NCBI GenBank assembly: GCA_022821585.1
Contig: JAJEDI010000091.1
Location: 113,547-157,345 of the forward strand
Direction: 5' to 3'
DNA length: 43,799 bases
Source of the DNA: Caldilineaceae bacterium
Lineage (GTDB): Bacteria; Chloroflexota; Anaerolineae; Caldilineales; Caldilineaceae
Numbering within the stretch: position 1 is the stretch's first letter; every line of letters starts with the position of its first letter. Below, piece by piece: positions 27,283 to 36,241 of the stretch. Both the position numbers and the translations under genes were made by a program. The notes beneath the pieces are model-generated. The model did no database searches. It was given only the letters and a program-made list of their open reading frames with translations, and was not told the origin of the DNA.

Positions 27283-28926
27283 ATGAAATCTGCAAAGCGT
27301 GTTTTGAGGCTGGCGCTCTTTCTTACAGTGCTGGGGGCGCTCGTAATCGCCTGTGTCCCCGCGCCTGCGGCCCCCGCAGACAGCGCCGCGGCCTCCGACA
27401 GCATGGAGAGTGAAGGGCCTAAAATGGGAGGGGTCGTGACCGGATTCGTCTCCTCCGATCCGAAGAGCTTTGACCCGGCGGCCATCGCCGGGTGGGATCA
27501 AGGAGTCATTGCCCCTAATTTACTTGAAGGTCTGTTCCGCCTGTCGCCGGACGGCAGAGAAATCGAACCGGCGATTGCTGAGAGCTTTGCGGTGTCCGAA
27601 GACGGCAAGACCTGGACCTTTAACCTGCGAGCTGGCGCGAAGTTCCACAACGGCCGCGAGATCACGGCGGACGACTTCAAATACAGCTTTGAACGCGTAT
27701 TGAATCCCGAAACCAGGAGCCCCAAGGCGTGGATGCTCTCCATAGTCGTCGGCGCCCAGGAGTTCCAGGACGGCTCCGCCGATGAAGTCAGCGGCATCAG
27801 GGTCGTAGATGCTGGCACACTGGAAATCGAGCTGGCGGAACCGCTGGCTCCCTTCAAGGCGATGCTCGCCAGCATCAACCTGGCCGTCGTACCGCAGGAG
27901 GAGGTGGAAAAATGGGGTGAGGACTTCGGCCAGAATGTTGTTGCCGCCGGGCCTTTCTCTTTGGGTGAGTGGAACCTCAACCAGGATGTAACGCTCAATG
28001 CCTTCGAGGACTACTGGAACGGACGCCCTTACCTGGACGCAGTCAGTTTCCGCTTCATCGGCGATGAGAACACGCGCATCGTTGAACTGGATGCCGGACG
28101 GCTGGATATGGCCTGGGTTCCCCCTGCGCACTGGGAGCGGTTCAGCACCGACCCGGTCTACAAGGAGAAACTGGGCTGGGCCGAGACCTTCCACACCGAT
28201 TACATCGCCGTAAACCTTGATAACGAACCTTTCGGAACTAATGCAAAACTGCGGCAGGCTGTCCGCTACGCCCTCGATCTGGATGCGATCATTGCCAGCT
28301 TGCAAGGACGGGCCAACGTTGCACAGGGACTGCTCCCCCCAGGGTTGCTGGGATACAATGAGGACGCGGTCCTGAACTATCCAACCAACCAAGATTCGGC
28401 CAAGGCACTGATGGCCGAGGCCGGCTTTGCCGACGGCGTCCCCGGGACTTTCGATGTCATTCTGCCGCCTTGGGGCAACCTGATCAAACTACTGGAAATC
28501 TACCAGGCCAACCTGAAAGAGATCGGCATCAACATCGAGATCAAACCGACAGAGTTCGGGCCCTACATGGAGGCACTGGAATCCGGAAACTTCGACCTTG
28601 CCTGGATGTACCGTGTAACCGACTACGCCGACCCGGATGGCTTCTATTTCCCTCTCATGCACTCCGATAATGTCGGGGCCGGCGGCAACTATGCTCGCTA
28701 CGCCAACGCCGACGTGGACGCCAATATCGCCACAGCCCGAGCCACTATCGACGACGCCGAACGCACCCGCCTCTACCAGGAGGTCGACGCTCAATTCGCC
28801 GCAGACCTGCCCTACATTCCGCTGACGCACAACATCTATGTGGACGTATCGACGCCTCGCGTGCAGAACTACGTACCTTCGCCGATGGATACCCATATGT
28901 TTCACCGTGTCTGGGTAGAGGAGTAG
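27283..28926 (+). CDS. Peptide/nickel-type solute-binding lipoprotein (family 5)
   Basis: 547-residue binding protein of the DppA/OppA family. A Sec signal peptide with lipobox VIAC (Cys24 region) anchors it outside. Family features include LLEGLFRLSPDGREIEPAIA, FNLRAGAKFHNGREITADDF and RQAVRYALDLDAI. The ATG follows AGGAG. Its natural partners are the DppB/DppC-like permeases at 34.3-36.1 kb, which are separated from it by an ECF transporter and an oxygenase gene. Family 5 proteins bind peptides, nickel, or small organic compounds. Confidence 0.9.
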   Translation: MKSAKRVLRLALFLTVLGALVIACVPAPAAPADSAAASDSMESEGPKMGGVVTGFVSSDPKSFDPAAIAGWDQGVIAPNLLEGLFRLSPDGREIEPAIAESFAVSEDGKTWTFNLRAGAKFHNGREITADDFKYSFERVLNPETRSPKAWMLSIVVGAQEFQDGSADEVSGIRVVDAGTLEIELAEPLAPFKAMLASINLAVVPQEEVEKWGEDFGQNVVAAGPFSLGEWNLNQDVTLNAFEDYWNGRPYLDAVSFRFIGDENTRIVELDAGRLDMAWVPPAHWERFSTDPVYKEKLGWAETFHTDYIAVNLDNEPFGTNAKLRQAVRYALDLDAIIASLQGRANVAQGLLPPGLLGYNEDAVLNYPTNQDSAKALMAEAGFADGVPGTFDVILPPWGNLIKLLEIYQANLKEIGINIEIKPTEFGPYMEALESGNFDLAWMYRVTDYADPDGFYFPLMHSDNVGAGGNYARYANADVDANIATARATIDDAERTRLYQEVDAQFAADLPYIPLTHNIYVDVSTPRVQNYVPSPMDTHMFHRVWVEE

Positions 28927-28984
28927 GTCGAAGAGCAGTGCCCATCGCCCTTGATCTGCTCCCTTAGTCAGCGTGTCTTTGAAA

Positions 28985-29025
28985 TGCATGTCACCTGTCT
29001 TGTGCCAAATGACAGGTGACATGCA
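28985..29025. other. Perfect 15-bp inverted repeat before the ECF S component
   Basis: TGCATGTCACCTGTC (28985-28999) and its exact reverse complement (29011-29025) flank an 11-base loop. It sits between the family 5 binding-protein gene and the ribosome site AAAGGAGG of the next gene (start 29045). No U-run follows, so it may act as an RNA hairpin controlling message stability or access, or as a protein operator. Confidence 0.7.
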
Positions 29026-29044
29026 ACTTGAAAAGGAGGCAGAC

Positions 29045-29827
29045 ATGACGACTCAGGTTTCGGGCGGCCGGCGAGGCGCGATCGCCGGCATTCCAGTAGC
29101 GTACCTCGCAGTATGGGCAGCCGTCTATGCGGTTGCCTCGATACTTCCCGCGATTCCCCTGGTCGGCGGGGGCACCTTCGGCGGTCAGGAGTTCATCCTG
29201 ACCCTGGCAGGGATTCTGTTCGGCCCGATTGCCGGGGCGATCGCCGCCACGGTAGGCGGACTGCTGGCAAGCTTCATCGGTCCGGCCACCGCATACTTCG
29301 GATTTGCAACATTCTATCCTCATACCATCGGCGCTTTGGCAGCAGGCCTTCTGATGGTGAATACGCGCAATTCACGCATCGCTACACTTGTAATCTTTCT
29401 GATCGCACTGATTGCCTGGCCCGTGTTACCCATGTTCTCGGCAATTGGTTCACATGTCTATGCGAAGGCCGCATATTGGCCAATGTATCTCACCGGTCTG
29501 GTTGGACTCTGGTTCTCGCCTTGGGCGGTCAACAAGATTCGGCAGCTGGAACCTGTGCCCACCTCTATCGGAGTGGCCGTGATTTCGTGGACAGCCTACA
29601 TGATCAACCACGTCTACCTGAGCCTGGGTTGGTCTTTTCTGTTCCCGGAGGGCCCCGAACAATGGGTGTTCGCCTTTTGGTCGGGTATCGTGCCCGGCCA
29701 GCGCATCCTGTTGACCGTCATCTCCGTCGTAGTAGGCGCAGCCGTGATTATCGGGTTGCATCGTGCTGGGATTCGATTCTCTGCCGGTTCCGGGTCCATC
29801 CTGGCCGCAGATGAGGAAGAAGATTAG
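29045..29827 (+). CDS. ECF transporter S component, substrate unknown
   Basis: 260-residue integral membrane protein with about six helices. The ATG at 29045 is chosen for AAAGGAGG just upstream. The N-terminal helix has the A-rich AVWAAVYAVAS needed to contact EcfT, and the GGQEFILTLAGILFGPIAGAIAATVGGLLAS stretch (two parts) resembles substrate-capture proteins of energy-coupling factor transporters. It is longer than most S components (170-200 residues). With two EcfA and one EcfT downstream it forms a dedicated Group I ECF module. I cannot tie it to a vitamin; none of the riboswitches I know (TPP, FMN, cobalamin) is visible upstream. Confidence 0.75.
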   Translation: MTTQVSGGRRGAIAGIPVAYLAVWAAVYAVASILPAIPLVGGGTFGGQEFILTLAGILFGPIAGAIAATVGGLLASFIGPATAYFGFATFYPHTIGALAAGLLMVNTRNSRIATLVIFLIALIAWPVLPMFSAIGSHVYAKAAYWPMYLTGLVGLWFSPWAVNKIRQLEPVPTSIGVAVISWTAYMINHVYLSLGWSFLFPEGPEQWVFAFWSGIVPGQRILLTVISVVVGAAVIIGLHRAGIRFSAGSGSILAADEEED

Positions 29828-30191
29828 GCCTTTGCAGAAAGGTTTCCGCAGGCGCAGGTCCCGGCCTTGCGAAGCATGTTTCCGGGCCAGATCATCCAAC
29901 GACGAGTTATCAACCCCCCAAGAGCCTTTTTTTGACAGGAGCGAGATTTGAATTGACGGGAGTCGCAAAGCCCTTTCAGTAGCACTCCGGCACATTGCGT
30001 GGGCAAGTCCGCGCAGTCTCTGACGGGTCCACGTAATGTCGCCGAGTAACAGTTGCAGTCAACTTGAGAAGGAAGGGTTGTCAGGCCCTCATCCACACAA
30101 GGGCCGCCCAGACTTTGCCTGACCTTGGGCAAAACGCATAAGGGAGAATGTTGAGCTTGCCCGCCATACTGACCATCGCCTGCAAAAGCGG
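29828..30191. other. Gap between ECF S component and first EcfA
   Basis: 364 bases without a gene. GTCAGGC (30080-30086) can pair with GCCTGAC (30117-30123), and an overlapping GGCCC/GGGCC pair lies inside, so two alternative stems are possible. No recognised riboswitch class and no clear promoter. Confidence 0.4.
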
Positions 30192-31040
30192 GTGAGAGAG
30201 CCAATTGTAGTTGTAGAGGATCTTACGTTCTTCTATTCAGGCTCGAAGGAGCCCGCGCTGCAGGATGTCAGCCTGACCTTTCATCGCGGGGAGACCGCTC
30301 TTCTCGTCGGCGCGACGGGCGCGGGGAAGAGTACCCTGTACATGTGTCTAAACGGGTTGATTCCGCATCTCGTCCCGGGGCGCGTGGGCGGACGGGTAAT
30401 TGTCGACGGCACGCCTACAAGCGACCTGTCGATCTCTGAGCTGGCGCAGAAGGTTGGTTTCGTCTTCCAAAGCCCCGATGTGCAGTTGTTCTCCCATACT
30501 GTGCGGGAAGAGCTGGCCTTTGGGCCCGAAAACCTGGGCTTGACAGTGTCGGAAATCCTCCACCGGATCCATGTGGCAGCCGCGACAATTGGCATAGAAG
30601 AGTTGTTTGAGCGCGAACCTGCCTATCTGTCGGGCGGCCAGCAACAGTCGGTTGCCATTGGCGCAATTTGGGCGATGCTTCCCGAAATTCTGATCATGGA
30701 CGAGCCTACGTCGAATCTTGATCCGCAAAGCAGCCAGCGTGTCCTGGAACTGATCCGGGCCCTAAACCGTGAGCATGGCAAGACTGTTCTGATCGCGGAA
30801 CACAAGATTGACGCCGCGGCACGATTTGCCGACTCCGTCCTCGTACTGCACGAGGGCCGGATTGCCATGCAAGGGGGTCCTCGTCAGGTCTTCTCTCAGG
30901 CCGAGGAGCTGCACCAGATGGGGCTGGTTGCGCCTACAGCCGCGGAAGTGGCCTTTCAGCTCAGCAAGTACGGTTATACATTCGATTCCTGGCCCTTGAC
31001 TTCCGAAGAAGGCATTCAGGCGTTTGGCGAGCTTCTTTGA
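30192..31040 (+). CDS. ecfA: ECF transporter ATPase, first copy
   Basis: 282-residue ABC ATPase. Walker A GATGAGKST, Q-loop FVFQSPDVQLFS, signature LSGGQQQSVA, Walker B ILIMDEPTSNLD, H-loop AEHK. The QSPDVQLF form after the Q-loop is characteristic of EcfA/CbiO proteins. GTG start at 30192. With the second ATPase it powers the ECF module by coupling helices to EcfT. Stop overlaps a potential TTG start of the next gene. Confidence 0.9.
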   Translation: MREPIVVVEDLTFFYSGSKEPALQDVSLTFHRGETALLVGATGAGKSTLYMCLNGLIPHLVPGRVGGRVIVDGTPTSDLSISELAQKVGFVFQSPDVQLFSHTVREELAFGPENLGLTVSEILHRIHVAAATIGIEELFEREPAYLSGGQQQSVAIGAIWAMLPEILIMDEPTSNLDPQSSQRVLELIRALNREHGKTVLIAEHKIDAAARFADSVLVLHEGRIAMQGGPRQVFSQAEELHQMGLVAPTAAEVAFQLSKYGYTFDSWPLTSEEGIQAFGELL

Positions 31041-31054
31041 TTCCGGAGTGCCGT

Positions 31055-31885
31055 TTGACAACCGAAGCCATTATCTCGACACGTGACCTGAGCTATTCGT
31101 ATCCGGGCGGGATAGCCGCACTGAGCGGCGTGTATCTGGACATCCTTCCCGGGGAGTTCGTCGCAATCATTGGCTCGAACGGTTCGGGGAAAACCACGCT
31201 CGTAAAGCAGTTCAACGGGTTACTGAAGCCTTCACAAGGTCACGTAATCGTTGACGGCCTGGACACACGAACCACGAGAGTGTCGGAACTGTCGCGTATC
31301 GTAGGTTTTGTGTTTCAAAATCCCGATCATCAGACTTTTGCCTATTCCGTGTGGGAAGAAGCTTCTTTTGGTCTGAAGTTGCAAAGACTGGATGAGGAAT
31401 CGATAGAACGGCAGACGACTGATGCGTTGCGGGCAGTTGCCCTGGATGGACTTCGTGACCGGCATCCACGAGCGCTAAGCAGAGGTCAGCGCCAGCGGCT
31501 GGCCACTGCCTCGATTCTCGCACTCGAGACTCCGGTCCTGGTGCTCGATGAACCCACGACAGGGCAGGACTCCCTCTCCAGGCGTCAAATCATGGAGTTG
31601 ACAGTTGATCTGCATGGGGAAGGACGCACCGTGATCATGGTTACTCACGACATGTCTCTGGTGGCCGAATATGCATCCAGAGTCATTGTGATGCAGGATG
31701 GGCAAGTCGTTTGCGACTCCCAACCCAAAGAGGTATTTGAGCGAGAAGAGATTATGAAGTCGTCTGGCATCGAACTGCCTCCGGTGATACGAATCGCACG
31801 CGGGTTGCGGGAGTACGGTTTCTCTGACACCCCATTGACGCAGGAAGAGCTTGTTGAGAATCTGATTACAGCCATTCGACGTTAG
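31055..31885 (+). CDS. ecfA: ECF transporter ATPase, second copy
   Basis: 276-residue partner ATPase. Walker A GSNGSGKTT, Q-loop VFQNPDHQTFA, signature LSRGQRQRLA (the second Gly of LSGGQ is Arg), Walker B VLVLDEPTTGQD, H-loop VTHDM. The TTG at 31055 is preferred over the overlapping TTG at 31037 because TTCCGGAG (31041-31048) lies six bases upstream. Hetero-dimeric EcfA1/EcfA2 pairs with one degenerate signature are usual in ECF transporters. Confidence 0.88.
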   Translation: MTTEAIISTRDLSYSYPGGIAALSGVYLDILPGEFVAIIGSNGSGKTTLVKQFNGLLKPSQGHVIVDGLDTRTTRVSELSRIVGFVFQNPDHQTFAYSVWEEASFGLKLQRLDEESIERQTTDALRAVALDGLRDRHPRALSRGQRQRLATASILALETPVLVLDEPTTGQDSLSRRQIMELTVDLHGEGRTVIMVTHDMSLVAEYASRVIVMQDGQVVCDSQPKEVFEREEIMKSSGIELPPVIRIARGLREYGFSDTPLTQEELVENLITAIRR

Positions 31886-31920
31886 CTGATTCTCTTGATC
31901 CAAGGTGGCCGGAAGTTGCA

Positions 31921-32805
31921 ATGCCGACAATTGACATACAGTACTTCAAAGAAGATTCCTTCGTACATCGCTTGCACCCCTTCACCAAGGTCCTCTTTGA
32001 GATCGCTGTCCTCGTGACTGCAGCGGCTTTCAATGAACCTCTGTTTCTCGCGGCAGTCATCTTGGCGATTATTGGCGTGGCTGCACTTGCAAGGATTCCT
32101 GCCAGGAGATTCCGCTATATGTGGGTGCTCATCTACATCGTTCTGTTCATGGTGATCACCCAAGGGGTCTGGTTTACCAGCTTTGGGGACTTTGGCGACA
32201 TTGACGTTGAATTCGAGTGGCGGACGCTCTTTCACCTTTGGCCTGCCTGGGCTCCGGGAGGACCTCGAATCCCGGTCATTTTCGAAGGAGCCAACTATGG
32301 ATTCTCGTTGGGACTGAGGGTAGTCGCAATTTCGCTCGCTTTCCCAATTCTCGTTCTGACCACTCACCCCAGCGACCTCACCAGGTTTTTGTCCCAGATA
32401 CGCATCGGCCCCTGGAGGATTCCTTACAACGTTATCTTTGTGTTTACGACAGCTTTCCGGTACATTCCCACAGTCAGCCGGGAATTCGATCAGACATTGG
32501 ACGCACAAAGAGCGCGCGGAGTCCATTTCGGAGGCTTCAATCCAGTTCGTCAAATCAAGGTGTTGACGACCCTCTTTGTTCCGGTATTGACCAGCTCTCT
32601 GTTGAGTGCGCACGACTTGACGCTTGCTCTGGAAACGCGGGCATTCGGGGCACCTACTGAGCGGACATTCATCCATGAGGTCCACTGGCGAAAAGCGGAC
32701 TGGCTGGTGACCGCTTTGTTGATTGTCGTTGCCGTTGTATGTCTGATAATGGCCAACAGGTACGGTCTCGGTGTGTTGCCCTATACTCCTCAACGGAATA
32801 TCTAA
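31921..32805 (+). CDS. ecfT: ECF transporter transmembrane coupling protein EcfT
   Basis: 294-residue membrane protein of the CbiQ/EcfT family. It begins IDIQYFKEDSFVHRLHPFTK, the usual EcfT N-terminus (HxLxPxTK). The two coupling helices near the C-terminus contain DAQRARGVHFGG and LETRAFGAP, corresponding to the ARG-type motifs that bind the two ATPases. It links the S component to the ATPases. The ATG lies 36 bases after the second ecfA. Confidence 0.9.
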   Translation: MPTIDIQYFKEDSFVHRLHPFTKVLFEIAVLVTAAAFNEPLFLAAVILAIIGVAALARIPARRFRYMWVLIYIVLFMVITQGVWFTSFGDFGDIDVEFEWRTLFHLWPAWAPGGPRIPVIFEGANYGFSLGLRVVAISLAFPILVLTTHPSDLTRFLSQIRIGPWRIPYNVIFVFTTAFRYIPTVSREFDQTLDAQRARGVHFGGFNPVRQIKVLTTLFVPVLTSSLLSAHDLTLALETRAFGAPTERTFIHEVHWRKADWLVTALLIVVAVVCLIMANRYGLGVLPYTPQRNI

Positions 32806-33084
32806 GTACAGAGAAAACAGGAACTTCAAAGGATGTCCATTTGTCCCGTTTTGCAGTAAGAGCCCGGCTCGAAAGCAGTCCTTTCACTTGTAAAGGCCAG
32901 GCAGTAAAATGTGCTGTGGCTTTTTTGACTCCGAGAACCCGGCGGGCCCGGGAAGCGTTTGTCGCATTCATCTCAGGTCCATAACTGAATTGTCACCTTT
33001 CTTCTTAATTCAGCGAACTATGAGAATCCTGCAGCCCAATCGGGATTGGGCTAGAGCAGTGTCTCCAGGAGAGGAAATTTCACG

Positions 33085-34227
33085 ATGAGCACGGATTCCA
33101 GAGTAGAAGATAAAGGCAGTCTGGCGGCGTATGTCCAGGAAGGAAAACGCCAGGCATACGAACTGGGCAACAGGGGCCCGATTCGATTTAACGACGACGG
33201 CACCCTCGCCCAGGAGATCATCGACGCATACTGGCGTTGCGGATTCTACGTGCTCGAAGGAGCCCTGAGCCCGGAGGAGCTCAGCGACCTCCAGGAGGAC
33301 ATGGAAAATGCCTTGTCACGCGCGCCTTACACAAGAGATGCCGTCGTCGACGCCCAAGGCCGACCCGCCATTGGCAGCGATTTGGAGAGACCGACGTTTC
33401 GCTTCGCCAGGCCACTGAGCGATCCCTACGGCGGTACGGAACTGGTCAGCGGGCGCCATCCTGCCAAAATGAGCGAGCCCGCGCCGCCGGCCGATGCCCC
33501 CGACTACGTCATCAACAGTATCGGCAGCCCGCTCCAGATCATGGACTCTTGCCTGAGACTATACGGTCACCCACAGCTGCTTGCAATCGCGGCAAGCATC
33601 AACGGCCCTGACTTCACGCCATTTACCGAGTCGGTCATCGTCAAACGCGCCGGCCTGGGGCCGTCCGTCGCCTGGCACCATGACGGAACGACCCACTGGG
33701 ACAGTCCCGACTTGGACGAGGGCACCCACGGATTCAACTTCATGGCCCAGTTGTACGGCAGCACGGCCGAAAACGGTGTGTGGCTGCTTCCCGGGTCTCA
33801 CAAGCAGGGCAAATTCGACATCAAAGCAATGGTGGAAGAGAACGGCTCCGACCGGCTGCCCGGGGCCGTGCCGATGGTGTGCGAACCAGGCGACGTTTGC
33901 ATGTCGAACCGGCAGGCACTCCACGCCTCATTCGCCAATACCTCGCCGGACAGGAGAATCACTATCAATTTCGGCTTTCACCGGCGCCGCTCTGTTCTCA
34001 ATGTCCGTACTGTACATGCCAACCAGGAGGTCATTTTCGATGAAGAACGGATTCGCGAACGGTCGCGCGTGATCGCGCTCGCGATCGACGCCCGCCGACA
34101 GCGCTTCCCCAATGAGCAACCCTACGTCTACCACCCCTTGGCTGGCGAAGAAGAAACCAATCGCTGGAGCGAATCAACTCGCGCAAGCCTCCTCAGGAAC
34201 TACAACTTGAGAGACCTTGCAATCTGA
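33085..34227 (+). CDS. Phytanoyl-CoA dioxygenase (PhyH) family oxygenase, copy 2
   Basis: 380-residue Fe(II)/2-oxoglutarate oxygenase, larger than copy 1. HxD iron ligands in AWHHDGTTHWDS, distal His in ALHASFAN, and a following DRRITINFGF with the likely 2-oxoglutarate Arg. About 75 extra residues precede the core. The ATG follows AGGAGAGGAAA. It lies between the ECF module and the DppB-like permease. Sequence similarity to copies 1 and 3 is low outside the motif regions, so they likely act on different substrates. Confidence 0.85.
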   Translation: MSTDSRVEDKGSLAAYVQEGKRQAYELGNRGPIRFNDDGTLAQEIIDAYWRCGFYVLEGALSPEELSDLQEDMENALSRAPYTRDAVVDAQGRPAIGSDLERPTFRFARPLSDPYGGTELVSGRHPAKMSEPAPPADAPDYVINSIGSPLQIMDSCLRLYGHPQLLAIAASINGPDFTPFTESVIVKRAGLGPSVAWHHDGTTHWDSPDLDEGTHGFNFMAQLYGSTAENGVWLLPGSHKQGKFDIKAMVEENGSDRLPGAVPMVCEPGDVCMSNRQALHASFANTSPDRRITINFGFHRRRSVLNVRTVHANQEVIFDEERIRERSRVIALAIDARRQRFPNEQPYVYHPLAGEEETNRWSESTRASLLRNYNLRDLAI

Positions 34228-34331
34228 AGTATTTTCAGCCAGCTGAATCGGGCCTCGAGTCAGGTCACATCTGTTGATCAGACGCCCGCCTTTGCCTGAG
34301 AAGACTCCACCGAGAACCTATCCGCTCCAGA

Positions 34332-35258
34332 ATGCTCGGCTATACGATCCGGCGCCTTCTACAGTTTGTCCCGATTCTGATCGGGCTGGTCACCGTCCTG
34401 TTCGCTCTGCTGAACATCCTGCCCGGAGACCCCGCCCGCATGATGGCGGGCCCGTTTGCCGATCCCGATGTAGTCAAAACGATTCGGGAGGAGATGGGAT
34501 TCGACCGCCCTCTCTGGATTCAGTACCTGGACAATCTGTGGGACCTGGCGCGGGGAGAATTTGGGCGCTCATATCAGTCACGCCGGCCCATCGTCAAAGA
34601 CATCCTGGAAGTATTTCCCAAGACAGTGCAGTTGGCCATAGCTGCCGAAGTGACGAGCGCCCTGATCGGGGTCTGGCTCGGCGTCATTGCCGCAACGCGC
34701 CGCAACGGCTGGGCCGACCGCCTCATCATGACGATCGCTGCCTTGAATCTCTCCTTCCCCCTATTCTGGCTTGCCCTGATGCTGCAGATTGTTTTCGCGG
34801 TCTTCTGGCGTCTATTGCCACCTTCAGGTTATGGCACGGGATTCGACAGTTTTATCATACTGCCGGCCGTCACCCTGGCACTGCCTTCGCTTGGCCTTTT
34901 GGCCAGAATCACCCGAGCCGCCCTTCTTGAGATCATGGGGGAGGACTACATACGAACTGCTCGCGCCAAGGGGCTGAGGCGTGCTCTTGTAATGCGCCGC
35001 CACATCCTCCCGAACGCACTGATTCCAATCGTGACGACCATAGGCACCGACTTTGTGCGGTTGTTGGGGGGAATCCCCATTATCGAAGTGATCTTCGTCT
35101 GGCCGGGCATCGGCAAGTACGCCTATGACGCCCTCGTCTTTCGTGATCTGCCCGCCCTGCAAGCCTCGGTAATCGTCCTGGCGGTCTCTGTGTCGTTGGT
35201 CAACTTGGTAGTGGACCTGCTGTATGCGTTCATCAATCCGCGAATTCGCTACGTTTGA
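34332..35258 (+). CDS. Peptide/nickel-type ABC importer permease, DppB-like
   Basis: 308-residue membrane protein beginning MLGYTIRRLLQFVPILIGL and containing LNILPGDPAR, both hallmarks of DppB/OppB/NikB. The ATPase-contact loop is DYIRTARAKGLRR, followed by HILPNALIPI. Its last 35 bases overlap the DppC-like gene. It probably works with the family 5 binding protein at 27.3 kb. Confidence 0.92.
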   Translation: MLGYTIRRLLQFVPILIGLVTVLFALLNILPGDPARMMAGPFADPDVVKTIREEMGFDRPLWIQYLDNLWDLARGEFGRSYQSRRPIVKDILEVFPKTVQLAIAAEVTSALIGVWLGVIAATRRNGWADRLIMTIAALNLSFPLFWLALMLQIVFAVFWRLLPPSGYGTGFDSFIILPAVTLALPSLGLLARITRAALLEIMGEDYIRTARAKGLRRALVMRRHILPNALIPIVTTIGTDFVRLLGGIPIIEVIFVWPGIGKYAYDALVFRDLPALQASVIVLAVSVSLVNLVVDLLYAFINPRIRYV

Positions 35259-36126
35259 CTGGCGGCGCTTCCGGCAGGCCCGCCTGCCCCTTGCAGGCGT
35301 AGGCGTCATCCTTGTTTTCGTCTTGCTGGCAGGCTTCGCACCATTCATCGTCAGCGACCCTACCCAGATCGAAATGCGCCGCGAGCAGGATGGCGAGACG
35401 ATCACACCGCCATTCGCTCCCAACCCGCGCAACCTGTTCGGCACCGACCAGCTGGGAAGGGACATCTTCGCCCGCGTCGTATTCGGCCTGCGCACCTCAT
35501 TGATCGTCGGAATCCTGGTGCGCGGCCTTTCGATGGTGGCCGGGACCATGCTCGGACTGATCTCGGGCTTTTTTCCTAAGGCCGTTGATGACGTCATCAT
35601 GCGTATCACAGATATCATGCTCGCGTTTCCCGTCATACTGCTGGCTATGACAGTCACTGCAGTGCTCGGCCCCGGTCTCGTGACAGTCTGTGTGGCGCTG
35701 GCGCTCGTGGCCTGGCCCGACGTGGCCCGCCTCGTTAGGGGACAGGTCCTGGCGATCAGGGAACAAGGGTACGTGGAGGCGGCGCGCTGTGTTGGCGCCG
35801 GCAACTGGCGCATTCTTCTTCGCCACGTGCTGCCCAACTGCATGGGGCCGATTATCGTTGCCTTTTCGATGGGGATCCCCGGCGCCATCATGTACGAGGC
35901 CGGATTGAGCTTCTTCGGTTTCGGAATACAGCCGCCGACACCGAGTTTGGGCTCCATCATCAGTGACGGCCGCGGCTACATCACCGTCGCCCCCTGGTAC
36001 CCAGGCTTCCCCGGACTCGTTTTGACTCTGCTTGTTCTGAACGTAAACCTGGTCGGCGACGGACTGATTGACGTGATGAACCCCCGTGCGGCCAGAGGGC
36101 CAGGAAACGCCCGATCTGCCGGTTGA
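35224..36126 (+). CDS. Peptide/nickel-type ABC importer permease, DppC-like
   Basis: 300-residue partner permease. NLFGTDQLGRDIFARVVFG is the typical DppC periplasmic/helix region, and EQGYVEAARCVGAGNWRILLRHVLPN (in two parts) is the EAA loop. The C-terminal LVGDGLIDVMNPR is the usual family ending. No DppD/DppF ATPases follow; the next gene is an amidohydrolase 115 bases on. Confidence 0.92.
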   Translation: MRSSIREFATFDWRRFRQARLPLAGVGVILVFVLLAGFAPFIVSDPTQIEMRREQDGETITPPFAPNPRNLFGTDQLGRDIFARVVFGLRTSLIVGILVRGLSMVAGTMLGLISGFFPKAVDDVIMRITDIMLAFPVILLAMTVTAVLGPGLVTVCVALALVAWPDVARLVRGQVLAIREQGYVEAARCVGAGNWRILLRHVLPNCMGPIIVAFSMGIPGAIMYEAGLSFFGFGIQPPTPSLGSIISDGRGYITVAPWYPGFPGLVLTLLVLNVNLVGDGLIDVMNPRAARGPGNARSAG

Positions 36127-36241
36127 TTTGGAAGCGTTCGCTTTCGTCTGCTAAACTCCAAGCATTGCTTACCGCTCCTGCAGAATTCCTCTGTTAGAGC
36201 GCAATCCGCCTCTCGAAACAAGGTCGACTGGAGATTCCCAG

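Noticed and set aside
29828..30191. Possible vitamin riboswitch in the ECF operon
   Set aside because: Alternative stems exist, but none of the conserved cores of TPP, FMN or cobalamin riboswitches could be found.
31882..32829. 315-codon minus-strand open frame opposite ecfT
   Set aside because: The plus strand encodes a clear EcfT; the antisense translation is highly charged and unrecognisable.
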